Source: Erpobdella octoculata (taxonomy: Eukaryota > Annelida > Clitellata > Hirudinida > Erpobdellidae). Taken from it: a stretch of 64,000 nucleotides of DNA. The number at the start of each line of letters is the position of its first letter. Within the stretch, counting starts at the first letter, position 1. Shown piece by piece: positions 33,836 through 44,650 of this stretch. The notes under the pieces are model-generated. The model searched no databases. It had not been told where the DNA came from and saw nothing but the letters and a program-made list of their open reading frames with translations. A program made the position numbers and the translations under genes. The stretch lies in NCBI GenBank assembly GCA_963978895.1, contig OZ022240.1, forward strand, positions 9,548,807 to 9,612,806, written 5' to 3'.

Positions 33836-34772
33836 TTTTTTGCCGCCCTCGTTAAAAAGGCTACCCTACCCGGTGCGGATTCCCTCTCTATGTTACACCA
33901 CTTGCTACTTCACTGTTTATGCGGTTTCCGTGCTTGAAGTTTTTCGAGTTTTTCAGGCCCTGCTATGTCCCATGTCACCACATGGTAAATGATGTTGTTT
34001 TTTTATGAGCAGTTTAGCCTATCATTAGCAAGATTACTTTATTTCCAGTTCAACCCGTAAGTGCCAAGTGCCAGTAACGCGAACTAGCTGTAACTACCAA
34101 ACGAGCTGCGTGATAACATTTATCAGTTGAAAACAAAGTAATACTTGATAATTATCGGTGCACCTCTAGTTGTAATTCTAATGAACATATAACACTTTAA
34201 ATATTGCATTTAATGATGGGCGTGGTTGACCTAAACAGATGACTTATCAAATGAATCTATTTTTAATTATTTTTCTAATAGAAAATCTTCTGAAATTAAT
34301 TTTATTACTATATAATTTAAAAAAAAAAATTAATAATAACGATTATATTTATTTGTTATTTTATCATTCGAAACTAGAGCATCCCAAAAGCACTTTAAAA
34401 AGCTTACAAACTAAAACTGTTGTAGTGCGTTTAGCTCTGGCTATAAAATCTGTCATAAATATGTACAATAATTTGCAAATTTTATTTTTAAAACCAAGGG
34501 ATTTTTTTTAAAACTTTTAACGAACGAAAAAATGTGGATGGCTAAGTGAACTCATGCCATTGTATGTGTTCTGTAATTCTGCCAAGTTACAGGTACGTTC
34601 GATTTCTACAATGTTGTTAATATGTTTTTTTCATTCGTTGCAATTTTTATCGCACGTGTAGATGCAGTGGTAATAAACGAAGACAACGTGAACGTTGAAA
34701 CTTCGGGTTGACCGTAACTGGTGAAAAGGGGGGTCGCTGCTATTGCCCCGGCGGTTAGCCGTGGAAATAATC

Positions 34773-34951
34773 GGTAAAATTGCTACTGAGCCGGCAGTCG
34801 CGCCGTATGTCTACCAAAAATTAAACCCTAAGCATAGCCCTAACCCTAACCCTATCCCTACCCCTAACCCTTTAGAAAATATGTACATCTTTATCAATTG
34901 ATCGAAGAATCAATTGTTTTGGCAAAACCGCCGTCTCAGTAGCAATTTTAC
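34773..34951. repeat. Inverted repeat enclosing telomere-like CCCTAA repeats
   Basis: The arms ggtaaaattgctactgag (34773-34790) and ctcagtagcaattttacc (34934-34951) are perfect complements and extend imperfectly through cccgg-rich words outside (attgccccgg on both sides). Between them, 34825-34872 reads as CCCTAA-type units with some variants. Confidence 0.75.
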
Positions 34952-34981
34952 CGCTTATTGCCCCGGCTACCGTCGCCTGCT

Positions 34982-36460
34982 GCCTTGGTAATAGTTATAA
35001 CGGTTAAAAGCAAAAAAGGATGCAGAGTGTGTGTAGTCAGTCAGTCTGTAGTCAGTTGTGGTAATAGTACTGTAACTGTACTGTAGTGTGAAAGGGTGGT
35101 AAGTCAAGAGTTTAGAGAGTTGTAAAACATGCAAGGCAGTGAAAGTCGAAAGTGTAGTGTGTACTGCAGTGTATTGAGATATAGGTAGTTATGTTGAAAA
35201 GAGGCTTTTATAAATAAATATATATTTTTCTAAAAATGTTATCTTCAGCAAACATACTAAACAGACTGAAAATGTATGGCTTATTTTGGGGTTATTCTCA
35301 GTATGGCCTGCCTTATTAACTATTTAACTTACAAGTCTACCTGATAATAACAAAGGTCAAATGCTGAGTTCTTCAGTCTTTAAACAATGACTAAAATTCG
35401 TTTTCGTCTCAACAGTTTTAGTCAATCTAACCTTAGTTACAATTATGTGTTTCTGTGATAGTTTTCGCTGATATTTCTTGAAACAAGTCACTGTCTTACT
35501 TTTCATTCTGGTATACTCTATCAATGGAATAATTGACATCTCTGTTCTAAGTCTCAATTTGGTCTTCTTTTTATCTATTTTTATTTCTGCTGTCTGGACT
35601 TTTCTTCCAACAAAATCCATGATTGCAATATAACATTGTCAGCTTTGAACAATTTTTATTATTTATTTGTAGTTCATTTTATGTTTTCTGTATAGAGTTT
35701 CTGTGACAGCTTTTGCTATAAAATTTTATTACATGTAAAATTGTAATAAAATATTGCTGTTAGGAAAAAGCAGTCCCAGAGATTCTCAAAACTCACTTGT
35801 GAAAGATCAATACATAAAAACAAAGTTTTTATTACGAATTCTTTATTTGAAAAATCAATTTTGCCTTCTGAACAAACTCAAAACTAATGGTTTTATTTTG
35901 TTGACAAAAATTTGTATATTTTTTATTCTTGTCAAATTTTGTTCAATTTATCCAAAAATTCAATGAAATGTGTTGTCATGGACAACAATTCAATATACTC
36001 AATTTTAGTTCGATTGGATGATGGAAAATATGTTTTTAAGCCATCATAAGATTTCACTGTATCCAATCAAGCAAGCAACAGGTGAAGTTAATATAAAGGA
36101 TTTAATGAATGTGTGATGCTTCAGTGTTATGATAAGGTGAGTCTGTAAGCTGACCGTAAATAAATGAAAAAGTTTGAAGCAGGAATTTGAAGCTTTGGAG
36201 ATGGTATTGAGGTCCTAATAAGTGGAGTGACTAGAATTGTCTTAAGCATGGATAGAAAAACTTTTTCAGATCAAATTTGGAATGAAATGCAAATTAAACC
36301 TAAGGTGACAGTGGGGCAAGACTAAATATCAGAATCTGGAAGTTAGTCAACAGAAGAGGTTTTAGTCAGGGTTGGCCAAAACCAAAGTATTACATTTTTG
36401 GAAATGTGGTTCTTTATAGTTTTTAATGGATTTTTCATGATTTTCAATGGTTTTATTTTT
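34982..36460. other. No confident gene
   Basis: AT-rich. A basic 87-codon frame at 35357-35620 (-) has no recognisable domain or splice context and is not called. Confidence 0.4.
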
Positions 36461-36463
36461 TAA

Positions 36464-37013
36464 CGAGCGGGCTTACCTGGGGTTTTCAGAGGTTTTGTTA
36501 TTGTTTTTCTCTCTTGCTCCCGTTTTCTTCCCCGCTTGCTCTCCCGCTTTCCCGTTCTCGGTCGCTTTCCCGCTCACACTTGCTCTCCCGTTTCCGCTCA
36601 CGCTTGCTCTCCCGTTTCCGCTCACGCTTGCTTTCCCGTCCACGCTTGCTCTCCAGTTCCCACTTGCACTCATTTTCTCTTTTTTATTCTTTCCTAACTT
36701 CTTTTAGCCCATAAAACGTAAAATAGAATTGCTAAAAGTTGCTTGAAGCCTTCAAACGTTGATACATGAACTAAATTTGAATTTTATTACCCAATTACCT
36801 TTTATGGTCGTACATAGGCACTTTTGGCCTGGAAAGGTTTTGTGGCTCCCTGAGCTGGGGAATGGGAGTAGGGAGTCCAAACTTTCTTAACTTTCTTTTC
36901 CTGTATGAGAACTACCTCCTTGCCAAATTTCATCAAGATCACTCCAGCGGTTCAGATTTCTATAAAGGACAGACCCACTCACACACAAACATTCATTTTT
37001 ATATATATATAGA
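36464..37013 (-). mobile_element. Short Helitron (minus)
   Basis: The 5' end at the right is TCTATATATATATAAAAATG (reversed, 37013) next to A. It is followed inward by the words gtgtgtgagtgggtctgtcc and gaaccgctggagtgatcttg. The 3' end at the left (cgagcgggcttacctggg) is a slightly decayed CTAG plus hairpin. The interior array is of cgtgagcggaaacgggagag type (36510-36670). Confidence 0.7.
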
Positions 37014-37199
37014 TTAATTATTTAAAATTAATGTGACAATCAATTTTATTAAGAACCATAACATAGAACTCTGGCAAAAATTCATACAATGTTTTCATCT
37101 AGATTGGTCTCATGTTCTCTTTTAAAGGAAGTTGCCGTGCTTCCATTGAGCTGATGTATATTGGTCTTTGCAAAAAATACTTTTTTGCCAATGTTTAAC

Positions 37200-37390
37200 G
37201 TGCCGTTAATCCTTAGACTTCTAGGCCGTGAAGAAAGGGTCCTTTGCAGAGGTAGCTGTTTATAGGCACCTACGCCTTCAACGAATGCGAGTGAACTCCT
37301 TGCTTAAAGGAGTTACTCTGGTGATGCCGGTGAGGCTTGAACTGCCGACCTAACGATTGACAGGCGAACGCTTTACCACTCTAGGGTCTG
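37200..37390 (-). repeat. tRNA-derived SINE, family 2
   Basis: The minus strand starts at about 37390 with tagagtggtaaagcgttcg (A box) and ggcagttcaagcctc (B box), followed by gcaaggagttcactcgcatt and gcctataaacagctacct. The body recurs at 43140-43290 on the plus strand. Confidence 0.7.
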
Positions 37391-37664
37391 CTGATTCCGA
37401 AATTCAGAGTGGACAAATCCAAAAGTTGAAAAGTTTTGCTTTGAAGAAGCAATAGACAAAACCAATAAAAATACCTTTATAGCAATGTTTTGGATTAATG
37501 ACGAATTTGTCCCATTAATCAGTTAAAATGCTAAAGATGATTTATGCTCTTGGGCTAGCATCCCAAATTGAAAAAAAATATATTTTTGCAATTAAAAAAC
37601 AGTCAATTGGCAAAAGGTTGCATATTTTTTTATTGGGATGGGGTCTTATTGCTCAATGTATAAT

Positions 37665-37900
37665 TTAAGATGAATTCTTCCAGCTACTCATAAAGTTCTC
37701 TCTAACTTTTCTCCTTCGGTCAAGCAAATAGACCAAACCATAAGCATCACCATATATTGACTGAAATCTTGATTCGATTAGGTTTTTCATGTAGTTAATT
37801 TTAATTTCAGTCAAAATCAATCTAGCTGCTTCTGTTTCAAAATGGAGTGGTCGAATAAGGAAGTTCTCAGGAACAGCTGACAATGTAACACAATTTAGAT
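37665..37900 (-). pseudogene. hAT transposase middle fragment
   Basis: Reads PENFLIRPLHFETEAARLIL then ESRFQSIYGDAYGLVYLLDR. The ...R......Y..A.LLD(P)R pattern is typical of the hAT catalytic region near the last acidic residue. It is isolated from the other hAT relics. Confidence 0.45.
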
Positions 37901-37928
37901 TTTCTCTCTGTGTTTCTATACTTCCATT

Positions 37929-39417
37929 CTGTGATATTTCAGTTACAACTTTTCAGTTACAACATTTTTCAGTTTCAGTTAAAGTTATTTTTCCACAAAC
38001 ATATTTCAGTTACTATTACACTTATTTATTTTTAAGTTAAAGTTACAGTTAACTGTAGATTCTATACACAGCCAAAAAAATGGTAAAACTTTTTTTTCAT
38101 TTATTTTCAAAATGGTAAAACTTCGAGTTTATTTAAAAACAAACGCCAGTTTATAGGTTCTTGGAGAGCCTGTTTCTTTTTCCTGCAGTCATATCACTGC
38201 AAATCGAGAAGATGCGCTCCACATATGCTTCTGAAGCAGGTGCAGAGATAAGGTCTTAAGCGAAGGCCGCTATTAGAGGATACACTGTCTCTGAGGCTGT
38301 CCAGAAAGATAAGCATTAAGTTCTTCCTCAACAGAAATTCCATGCCTAGATTGCTTGCTCGAAGAACTGGAAGCATTAATTTCTTGGGCAAGCCTCTAAA
38401 ATCTTTTTAATGGTAGTTGGCACAATTCATCAGAAGTTGAAGGTGCAACACTTGCTGGTATAAAACCAGAACTTAACGCCTGTTAAATAAATGAATAAAC
38501 TATAAGACAAATCCCACCGCAATCTAGAACTTTGACTTTAATCTAAATTTTAGTCATAAACCATACTTTACCTTTTCTTTGATATATGTTTTTGCAGCAT
38601 CAAGAAGCTTTAACTTCAACATATCATCACGCAGAGTCAGAAATATTATATAACAGATTTCGATATGCAGTATTGAGTAGGTATTATTATGTATATATTA
38701 TGTAATTTCTATTTCAAACTAATTGAAATTGGCAAAATTTGATACCAGAAAAAGGGCAGAATAAAAATAGGTTTGTGTCCTATTCAAATCAACCAGTTTA
38801 TAAAAAAAAATATTTAAAACAGCATTCACCTGCAGTGTTAGTTGAATGAGTTGAGTGGGATGGGCATTGTCTTTTTCTTTTGAGATCAGAGAATTAGCTA
38901 TGTCATTTTGCTTGCTTTTTAAGCGATTCATCAAGTTTGTTGCATTTTTTCTTTTTAAAAAGCTACCGCAGTTTTCGATCTTGCATTTTGAATTGTCAAC
39001 TGATTGCTCATCATCAAAATATTCCCATACACTACTTTCTTGTTTTCTGCCATTATTGTTCTTGAACATTTTTCACGGAACGATTACAGCAGCACTATCA
39101 ACTATCAATAATAACAAAAGCCCGCGACTAATTAAACAGCCCCATGTATATTTGTTAGGTAACACCAAAGAACTCGATTTTTATCTTTAGATAAAAAATA
39201 AATCTAATAATTAATTTATTTACAAAAAAATTACATTAAAAAATTTTCAGTTATTAATTATTTTTGTATTATTTAACTGAATTTATTATTCAGTTACTAT
39301 TACAGTTAAGAGTTATTTGCCATATTTCAGTTACTATTACTATTACACTTAACTGACCATTATTTTTCTATTATTTTCCGATTTCAGTTAGTGTTACAGT
39401 TAACTTGAATATTTGTG
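37929..39417 (-). mobile_element. hAT element with BED finger and dimerisation relics
   Basis: Flanked by an exact 8-bp repeat, cttccatt (37921-37928 and 39418-39425). Both ends carry many cagttactattac words in mirrored orientation. The minus strand encodes a BED-type finger at 38850-39069 (SSVWEYFDDEQ..., CKIENC, KNATNLMNRL) and a dimerisation relic at about 38090-38390 (APASEAYVERIFSICSDMTA then GKRNRL). The middle of the transposase is lost. Confidence 0.85.
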
Positions 39418-39429
39418 CTTCCATTCTCT

Positions 39430-39560
39430 CTCTGTTTCTTTATTTCCATTCTCTTTATATGTTTCTTTATTTCAATTCTCACTCTTTATATGTTTCTTTA
39501 TTTCAATTCTCACTCTTTATATGTTTCTTTATTTCAATTCTCACTCTTTCCATCTTTTCT
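39430..39560. repeat. Minisatellite, ~31 bp unit
   Basis: About four units of tctttatatgtttctttatt followed by tcaattctcac, next to the right end of the hAT element. Confidence 0.85.
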
Positions 39561-40049
39561 TTCCCCTTCTCTCTTTCTTTTTTACCCTTTTCATGCTAAT
39601 ATTTTTGGGGAAGAAAGGCCATGTTTGGCCTGCCTGACCCATGTGGCTGTAACCCACACTATGTCACTTGGGTTTTTTCTTTCTCTTTTTTTCTCTCGTC
39701 CGGTAATTTTTTTTTTTAAGAAGAGGAGTGTAACGTTTGGCCCGTCATCTCCGGGTGGGTTCAATTCACATTATGCCACTGGGTTTTCTTTATCATAAAA
39801 TGTAAAACAAATAGCAGATTTGTTAAAAATTGCATAAAACCCCATTCAAACTTTGTTATGCAATTTTTTTTGGCTATAAAAAGTAAAAAAGCAATTTTTT
39901 TTAAATCTTCCATATCTTTTTCTCTTTTTCGGGAACTAATTATAAGCTAAATTTCCTTCAAATTGGTCCAGCGGTTTGGAATTGTATAAAAGACAAACAG
40001 ACAGACTGTTATTAATTTTCATATATAGAGATATAAATATTATACATAA
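39561..40049. other. Repeat-derived sequence, no gene
   Basis: Ends near 40031 with a reversed Helitron-type 5' motif (ggtccagcggtttggaattg, gacaaacagacagactg, catatatagaga), so it is probably the left remnant of a minus-strand Helitron whose 3' end was not identified. Confidence 0.45.
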
Positions 40050-40090
40050 TCTATATATATATATATATAAAAATGACTGTCTGTGTGTAT

Positions 40091-41616
40091 TAGGGATGTC
40101 ACGGGTAGTACTTTTTGAAGTTTTCGGGTTCGGGTTTGTGAAACTAGAGTTTTCGGGTTCAGGTTCGGGTTTGTGAAACTAGAGTTTTCGGGTTCGGGTT
40201 TGTAAAACTCGAGTTTTCGGGTTCGGGTTTGTGAAACTCAGGTTTTCGGGTTCGAGTTCGGGTTCGGAATTTTCCAAAAACCGGGTTCGGGTTTGGGTAC
40301 CTACTGGCTTATGATTTCAAATTCCTGGATTGATTTTAAATTTACCTAGTGTATATACATATACAAACGAGAGCGATCAATTCATCCATTGAACTTTACA
40401 CGTATTGAATAAACTCTAACAAGTTATTTTTTAGCTTTCCAAATAATGTGATTTCTTTGGCCGAAGGAGGCTCAATTATTTTAGTTTGTTCGCGGCTCGG
40501 TCCGGCCAGATAATCAGGCGGATTAGTGGTCTAGCTTACACACTCACCAATAAAATGACCTGTTTGTGTTATTTGTTACACAAAGGTGATAATACAAAAC
40601 TTGTATGGCTTGCGATTAGTATAATACGTTACCTCTTAAATTATTGTAAGTTATTATTTTTTTTTGCGGCTCTGTCCGAGGATGTCTTGATATAACAACT
40701 GGATGCACAACCTACTCTAGTAGGCCTAATGTTTTATCGCTTCTTATATCATAATTATAAATAAATTGATGTAACAAACTACAAAAGCATCTGTAGTTAT
40801 ATCATACTTCTAAAAATCTTGATGTAACTATTACGTAATTGGCTAAATTGTCTTGGCCTACTAGAGTAGGTTGTGGATCCAGTTGTTATATCAAGATATC
40901 CTTGCTCTGTCCGGGCGGGTAATCAGGCGGATTAGTGTTCTGGCTTACACATTTGCCAATAAAATGACTGTGACGCATAGATCATTTATAGACTTTGCCA
41001 GTTAAAGTTTAGGATTATGCAAGATTATCTTTATAACAAAGGGTCTTTGTTATATCAGAAAAACTTTGAGGATATGAATGAATAAATATAAGGTTATATA
41101 ACTGAAGTAAAAAGTTTAGAGTCATGGCTATCCGCGATTTCTTCGACCGAAGGAGGCTTAATTATTTTAGTTCGTTCGCGGCTCGGTCCGGCCTGATAAT
41201 CAAACGGATTAGTGGTCTAGTTTACACAATCACTAATAAAATGACGTATTTGTGTTATTTGTTACGCAAAGGTGATAATACAAAACTTCTACGCTCCCGA
41301 TTAGTATAATATGTTACGTCAACAAAACTTGTAATTTATTGATCTCTAAGACAAAGCTTTTATAAATATTTATTTGTTCACAACTCCGAGTTCGGGTATT
41401 AGGCTTATAAATTTTCGGGTTCGGGTATCAAGTTTTCACATTTTCGGGTTCGAGTTCGGGTTCGGGTATCAAGTTTTCTCATTTTTGGGTTCGGGTATCA
41501 AGTTTTTACATTTTCGGGTTCGGGTATCAAATTTTCACACTTTCGGGTTCGAGTTCGGGTATCAGAAAAAGACCGGGTAGTACCGAACTCGGGTTCGGGT
41601 ACCCGTGACATCCCTA
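40091..41616 (+). mobile_element. hAT element rich in GGGTTC hexamers, copy 2
   Basis: The terminal repeats TAGGGATGTCACGGGTA are identical to those of the element at 25702. The 8-bp duplication gtgtgtat is at 40083-40090 and 41617-41624. It lacks the transposase relic present in the other copy and carries a 226-bp MITE instead. Confidence 0.95.
40678..40903. mobile_element. MITE with ~50-bp inverted repeats and 9-bp duplication
   Basis: The arms run gatgtcttgatataacaact, then acctactctagtaggcc, mirrored at the right as ggcctactagagtaggt and gttatatcaagatatcc. The 9-bp sequence gctctgtcc is repeated at 40669-40677 and 40904-40912. A 9-bp duplication with long inverted repeats suggests a Mutator-like origin; that is inference. 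A minimal relative is at 22143. Confidence 0.88.
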
Positions 41617-42026
41617 GTGTGTATGTATGTCCTTTATGCATTGCTACACCATTCATCCGATCGTAATGAAATTTTCAAATAATCTTGAGAGTCAATAGGG
41701 AAAAGTTTTTGTGAAAAAATTGAAATCGGTCTCAAAATGAGCGAAGCGGCAGAGCAAGCGGAAACAGGAACTGGAGAATGAGTGGGAACGAGAAAGCAAG
41801 CGGGAATGGAAAAGCACACAAGAGCGAGCGGGAAAGGAAGAGCGACCGGGAATGGGAGAGCAAGCGGGAATGGGAAAGCACACAAGAGCGACCGGGAACG
41901 GGAGAGCAAGCGGGAATGGGAAAGCAACTGGGAGAGCAAGCGGGGAAGAAAACGGGAGTGAGAGAGAAAAACGATTAAAAACCCTGGGCAACGCCGGGTA
42001 CCCACCCCGCTAGTATATTTATATAA

Positions 42027-42080
42027 TACTAGCGGGGGTATTTCTATCGTTTTTCTCTCTCGCTCCCATTTTCTTTGAAC
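42027..42080 (-). repeat. Helitron 3'-end fragment, inverted
   Basis: Starts actagcgggggtatttctat and continues into tttttctctctcgctccc, the reverse of the 3' end seen at 42013, only 14 bp away. Confidence 0.55.
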
Positions 42081-42104
42081 CCACGATGTAAAAATGTAAA
42101 TGAA

Positions 42105-42301
42105 TGTAAATGATTGATAATTTATTGAGCGCCTTTTCCGCTTTTTTCAAAGGCGCTGTTCTTTTACATGCCCCACGGAGAGAAAGATTTTACCCGCTAA
42201 GTTTTCCGTTGACATGGGCTACTAGGCAGTGAGTGGGAGTCAAACCGTGAAGCTTTCACATTCAAGGCTAACCCTCTACCAACTCAGCTAACCTAGCACG
42301 A
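42105..42301 (-). repeat. tRNA-derived SINE, family 1 (inverted copy)
   Basis: Matches 22317-22490 in reverse: caaaccgtgaagctttcaca (B box side), taccaactcagctaacctag (A box), gctaagttttccgttgacat. The left end has the gcgccttttccgc...aaaggcgc hairpin module. Confidence 0.8.
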
Positions 42302-42344
42302 TGGCAAGATGATAGCATAACTACTTTCACCACTGTGCTACGGC

Positions 42345-42702
42345 ACCTCACATAGGGCAAAAAGAAGTTAGGAGGGAGAGGAAGAAAGAAAAGGAACGGG
42401 AGCGGAAAAGCGAGCAGGTTTGAAAAAGTGAGAGGGAACGGGAGAGCAAAGGGGGTTGGAAGAGCAAGCGGGATTGGGAAATCGAGTTGCAAAGGGAAAC
42501 CATGGGAACAGAAACGGGAGAGAGAGCGAGTGGGAGCAGGAGAGTGAATGGAAACGGGAGAACGAGCAGAGCAGGAGAGTGAGCAGGAAACAGAGAGGAA
42601 GCAGGAGAGCGTGAAGGACCAGAAGAGGGAGTAGGAGAGCGGGGATGGAAACGGGAGCAAGAAAGAGAAAAACGATAGAAAAACCCCGGGTAACCCCGCT
42701 AG
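42345..42702 (+). mobile_element. Helitron 3' portion
   Basis: A GGGAACGGGAGAGC-type array (42375-42660) is followed by aaaccccgggtaaccccgctag and T, a Helitron 3' end. The 5' end is missing. Confidence 0.65.
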
Positions 42703-43135
42703 TTTATTTATTTTACAGGCAATGTATGTGTGTATGCATCTCTGGACCAAAACGTTGTCCTCAAGGGCTACTACATCACTGTTTTGAAGTTATTTTAACC
42801 ATCAGTTTTCCACAAGAAATATTTTTTTATGTTTTTATGACAGTTATTCTCTAATGTATTTCCTATGCATCAACTGCTTGAGAATACAATTTGTAGAGGC
42901 CAGAATTTTTACTGAATTAATTTATGCACTCTAAATGAATGAGTGTTATTAAAAAGCATCCAAAAAAAAATCAAAGAAATAAAAAGGCATATCCTCTTAG
43001 GTGCAAAACTTGGAGATTGTGGGATTAAACAACTTTTAAATGAATCAGAAATTTCATGGTTAAAAATCATTCTTAATAGTCAGATGTCAATATCATCAGC
43101 AATTATCCCAATAAGTCAATGTGTGTCACACCGAT
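42703..43135. other. No gene seen
   Basis: AT-rich spacer between a Helitron end and SINE pieces. Confidence 0.4.
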
Positions 43136-43139
43136 CACT

Positions 43140-43292
43140 TCTATGTGTAACTCCCTTAAGCAAGGAGTTCACTCGCATTTGCTAAAGGGGTAGGCGCCTA
43201 TAAATGGCTGCCTTTGCAAGTACCCTCCCTCTCTCGCCTTGAGCAAGACTTGTCTTGATAAGGCGTATGCTAAATTTCAATAAAAAAAAAAT
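43140..43292 (+). repeat. SINE family 2 body and tail
   Basis: Shares gcaaggagttcactcgcatt and ggcgcctataaatggctgcc with 37200-37330 (reverse) and ends in an A-rich tail at 43283-43291. Confidence 0.65.
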
Positions 43293-43384
43293 CAGGTATA
43301 TGATTTAACAAGACATATGGTCCAAACCTTGTTTTGAGTTAAAAGCAGTTCATGGAAGATAGAACCCAACTCTGCCTTGCATTT

Positions 43385-43510
43385 GCAAGCCAGTCCCAAG
43401 CCTGGAGAAAGGAGGAGGGAAAAGTTGAAATGATCAAATTATGATCCACGACAGGAAGTACTTAAGTGCTTCCTACATACAGCTATTTCAGTCTTAAAAC
43501 ACTTGGTGAT
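43385..43510 (-). repeat. Dispersed repeat with GGAAGTACTTAAGTGCTTCC palindrome
   Basis: Contains gccagtcccaagcctggaga, ggaggagggaaaagt and the palindromic core aggaagtacttaagtgcttc. The reverse complement stands at 46365-46500. No A or B box was found in the piece; it may be the body of a SINE. Confidence 0.7.
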
Positions 43511-44219
43511 GACAGGGAGATAGTCGTAGATACTTATCCAAACTTTGTAGCTAATTTTTTAAAGAAAAAAAAATTGGGTCAACTACTTTTCAAATTACTC
43601 CTTCCTTCGCATTACTCCCCACACTTTCCTTCCAGCTATTGATCATGTTTATTTATTTTCGAAAAAAAGTTTTGTGAAAAGACTATTTCTAGGAAAAAAT
43701 GTGGTATGACAGCCAAGCATTAGTCAGGGTAATCAGTAAAGGGCCTTACTAATGTTTTCGAGCGGGGCACTCACACCCTATCCCCGGCACTGCTTGTGCA
43801 AATTTACTACTCATATGCGAGCTAACTGATTGCTATGCAAGTTTTGTTAAAATTCAGTGAACCTGATGTCTCCAAAAGTATTAAGCAAGCTTGCATTGTA
43901 GAACATGAGGAAAACGGTTTCAACACTAAACTAATAATATAATTTCTATAAATTTTATTTTGAACTTTTATTTTCATTGATGTTAGTTCTGTCTCAAGAA
44001 AATCGGGTTTTTTTTATTCAACAAGAAACAGATTATGACCCTCAATCCCCCATCTTGTTACGCCGCCCTATAACATAACACCACCTTATCGTTGTCACGT
44101 CAGCAGTTTGCATTGGTGACAGAGCCGGTTATGACAATGTTTATATTCTAAACTTGCCACACATAAATTAAATCTTAAACCCATTAGTATAACTTCGTAC
44201 CTATTCTTTAAATTTCTAG
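43511..44219. other. No gene seen
   Basis: AT-rich; no exon-like frame found. Confidence 0.4.
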
Positions 44220-44650
44220 TCTTAGTGTCGGTGAGAGACGCGTGAGTTCGCCAAGGCAACCGTCGCGTGCGCAGTTGACTGCAGCTGTACAGCCGAACCT
44301 TTTATTGCAATTGCAGTGTACGTGTGAGTAGTCTCCTGTGGTTTCCTTCGTTCCTTTTCTAATTTTCCTCTACGATCGTTCTTCTTCTTTGTGCTTCTCC
44401 CGCGCATCTGCGAATTATTGGTTGTGTACTGTCGGCCAGTGTATTAGCGGGCGAACGAACGAATGAACGCGGGAAGCTGGGAGCCTCGTCGTTGTTGCCG
44501 ATTTGTTTGTGTGTCGTGTTGTGGGTGCGTTCGATCGGCTTTGAATGATAACCTAAAGGTCTGTGCGCACAGACCGTTCGCTCATCCACTTCTTGTCACT
44601 GCAAGGGTCTTTTGTAGATGACATTACGAGACGCTTCAGTCTAGTCTAAC
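44220..44650 (+). promoter_or_regulatory. Locally CpG-rich segment, possible GSE1 promoter/5' UTR
   Basis: Much richer in G, C and CpG than its surroundings (cggtgagagacgcgtgagtt, cgtcgcgtgcgcagttgac, gcgggcgaacgaacgaatga) and lying 2.2 kb upstream of the first GSE1 coding exon. Such islands often mark promoters. No TATA box or initiator was resolved, so this is a position-based inference. Confidence 0.35.

Larger units (their letters stand above)
40050..42013 (+). mobile_element. Helitron with nested hAT and MITE
   Basis: Starts TC(TA)n then aaaatgactgtctgtgtgt after an A (40049), and ends with gggcaacgccgggtaccc...CGCTAG before T (42014). The Helitron sequence resumes after the hAT insertion with gtatgtatgtcctttatgca and a GGGAACGGGA array (41740-41950). 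No coding capacity for Rep/helicase. Confidence 0.87.

Noticed and set aside
35357..35620. Basic 87-codon frame on the minus strand
   Set aside because: No recognised domain, no splice signals and no supporting context; length is within what an AT-rich region gives by chance.
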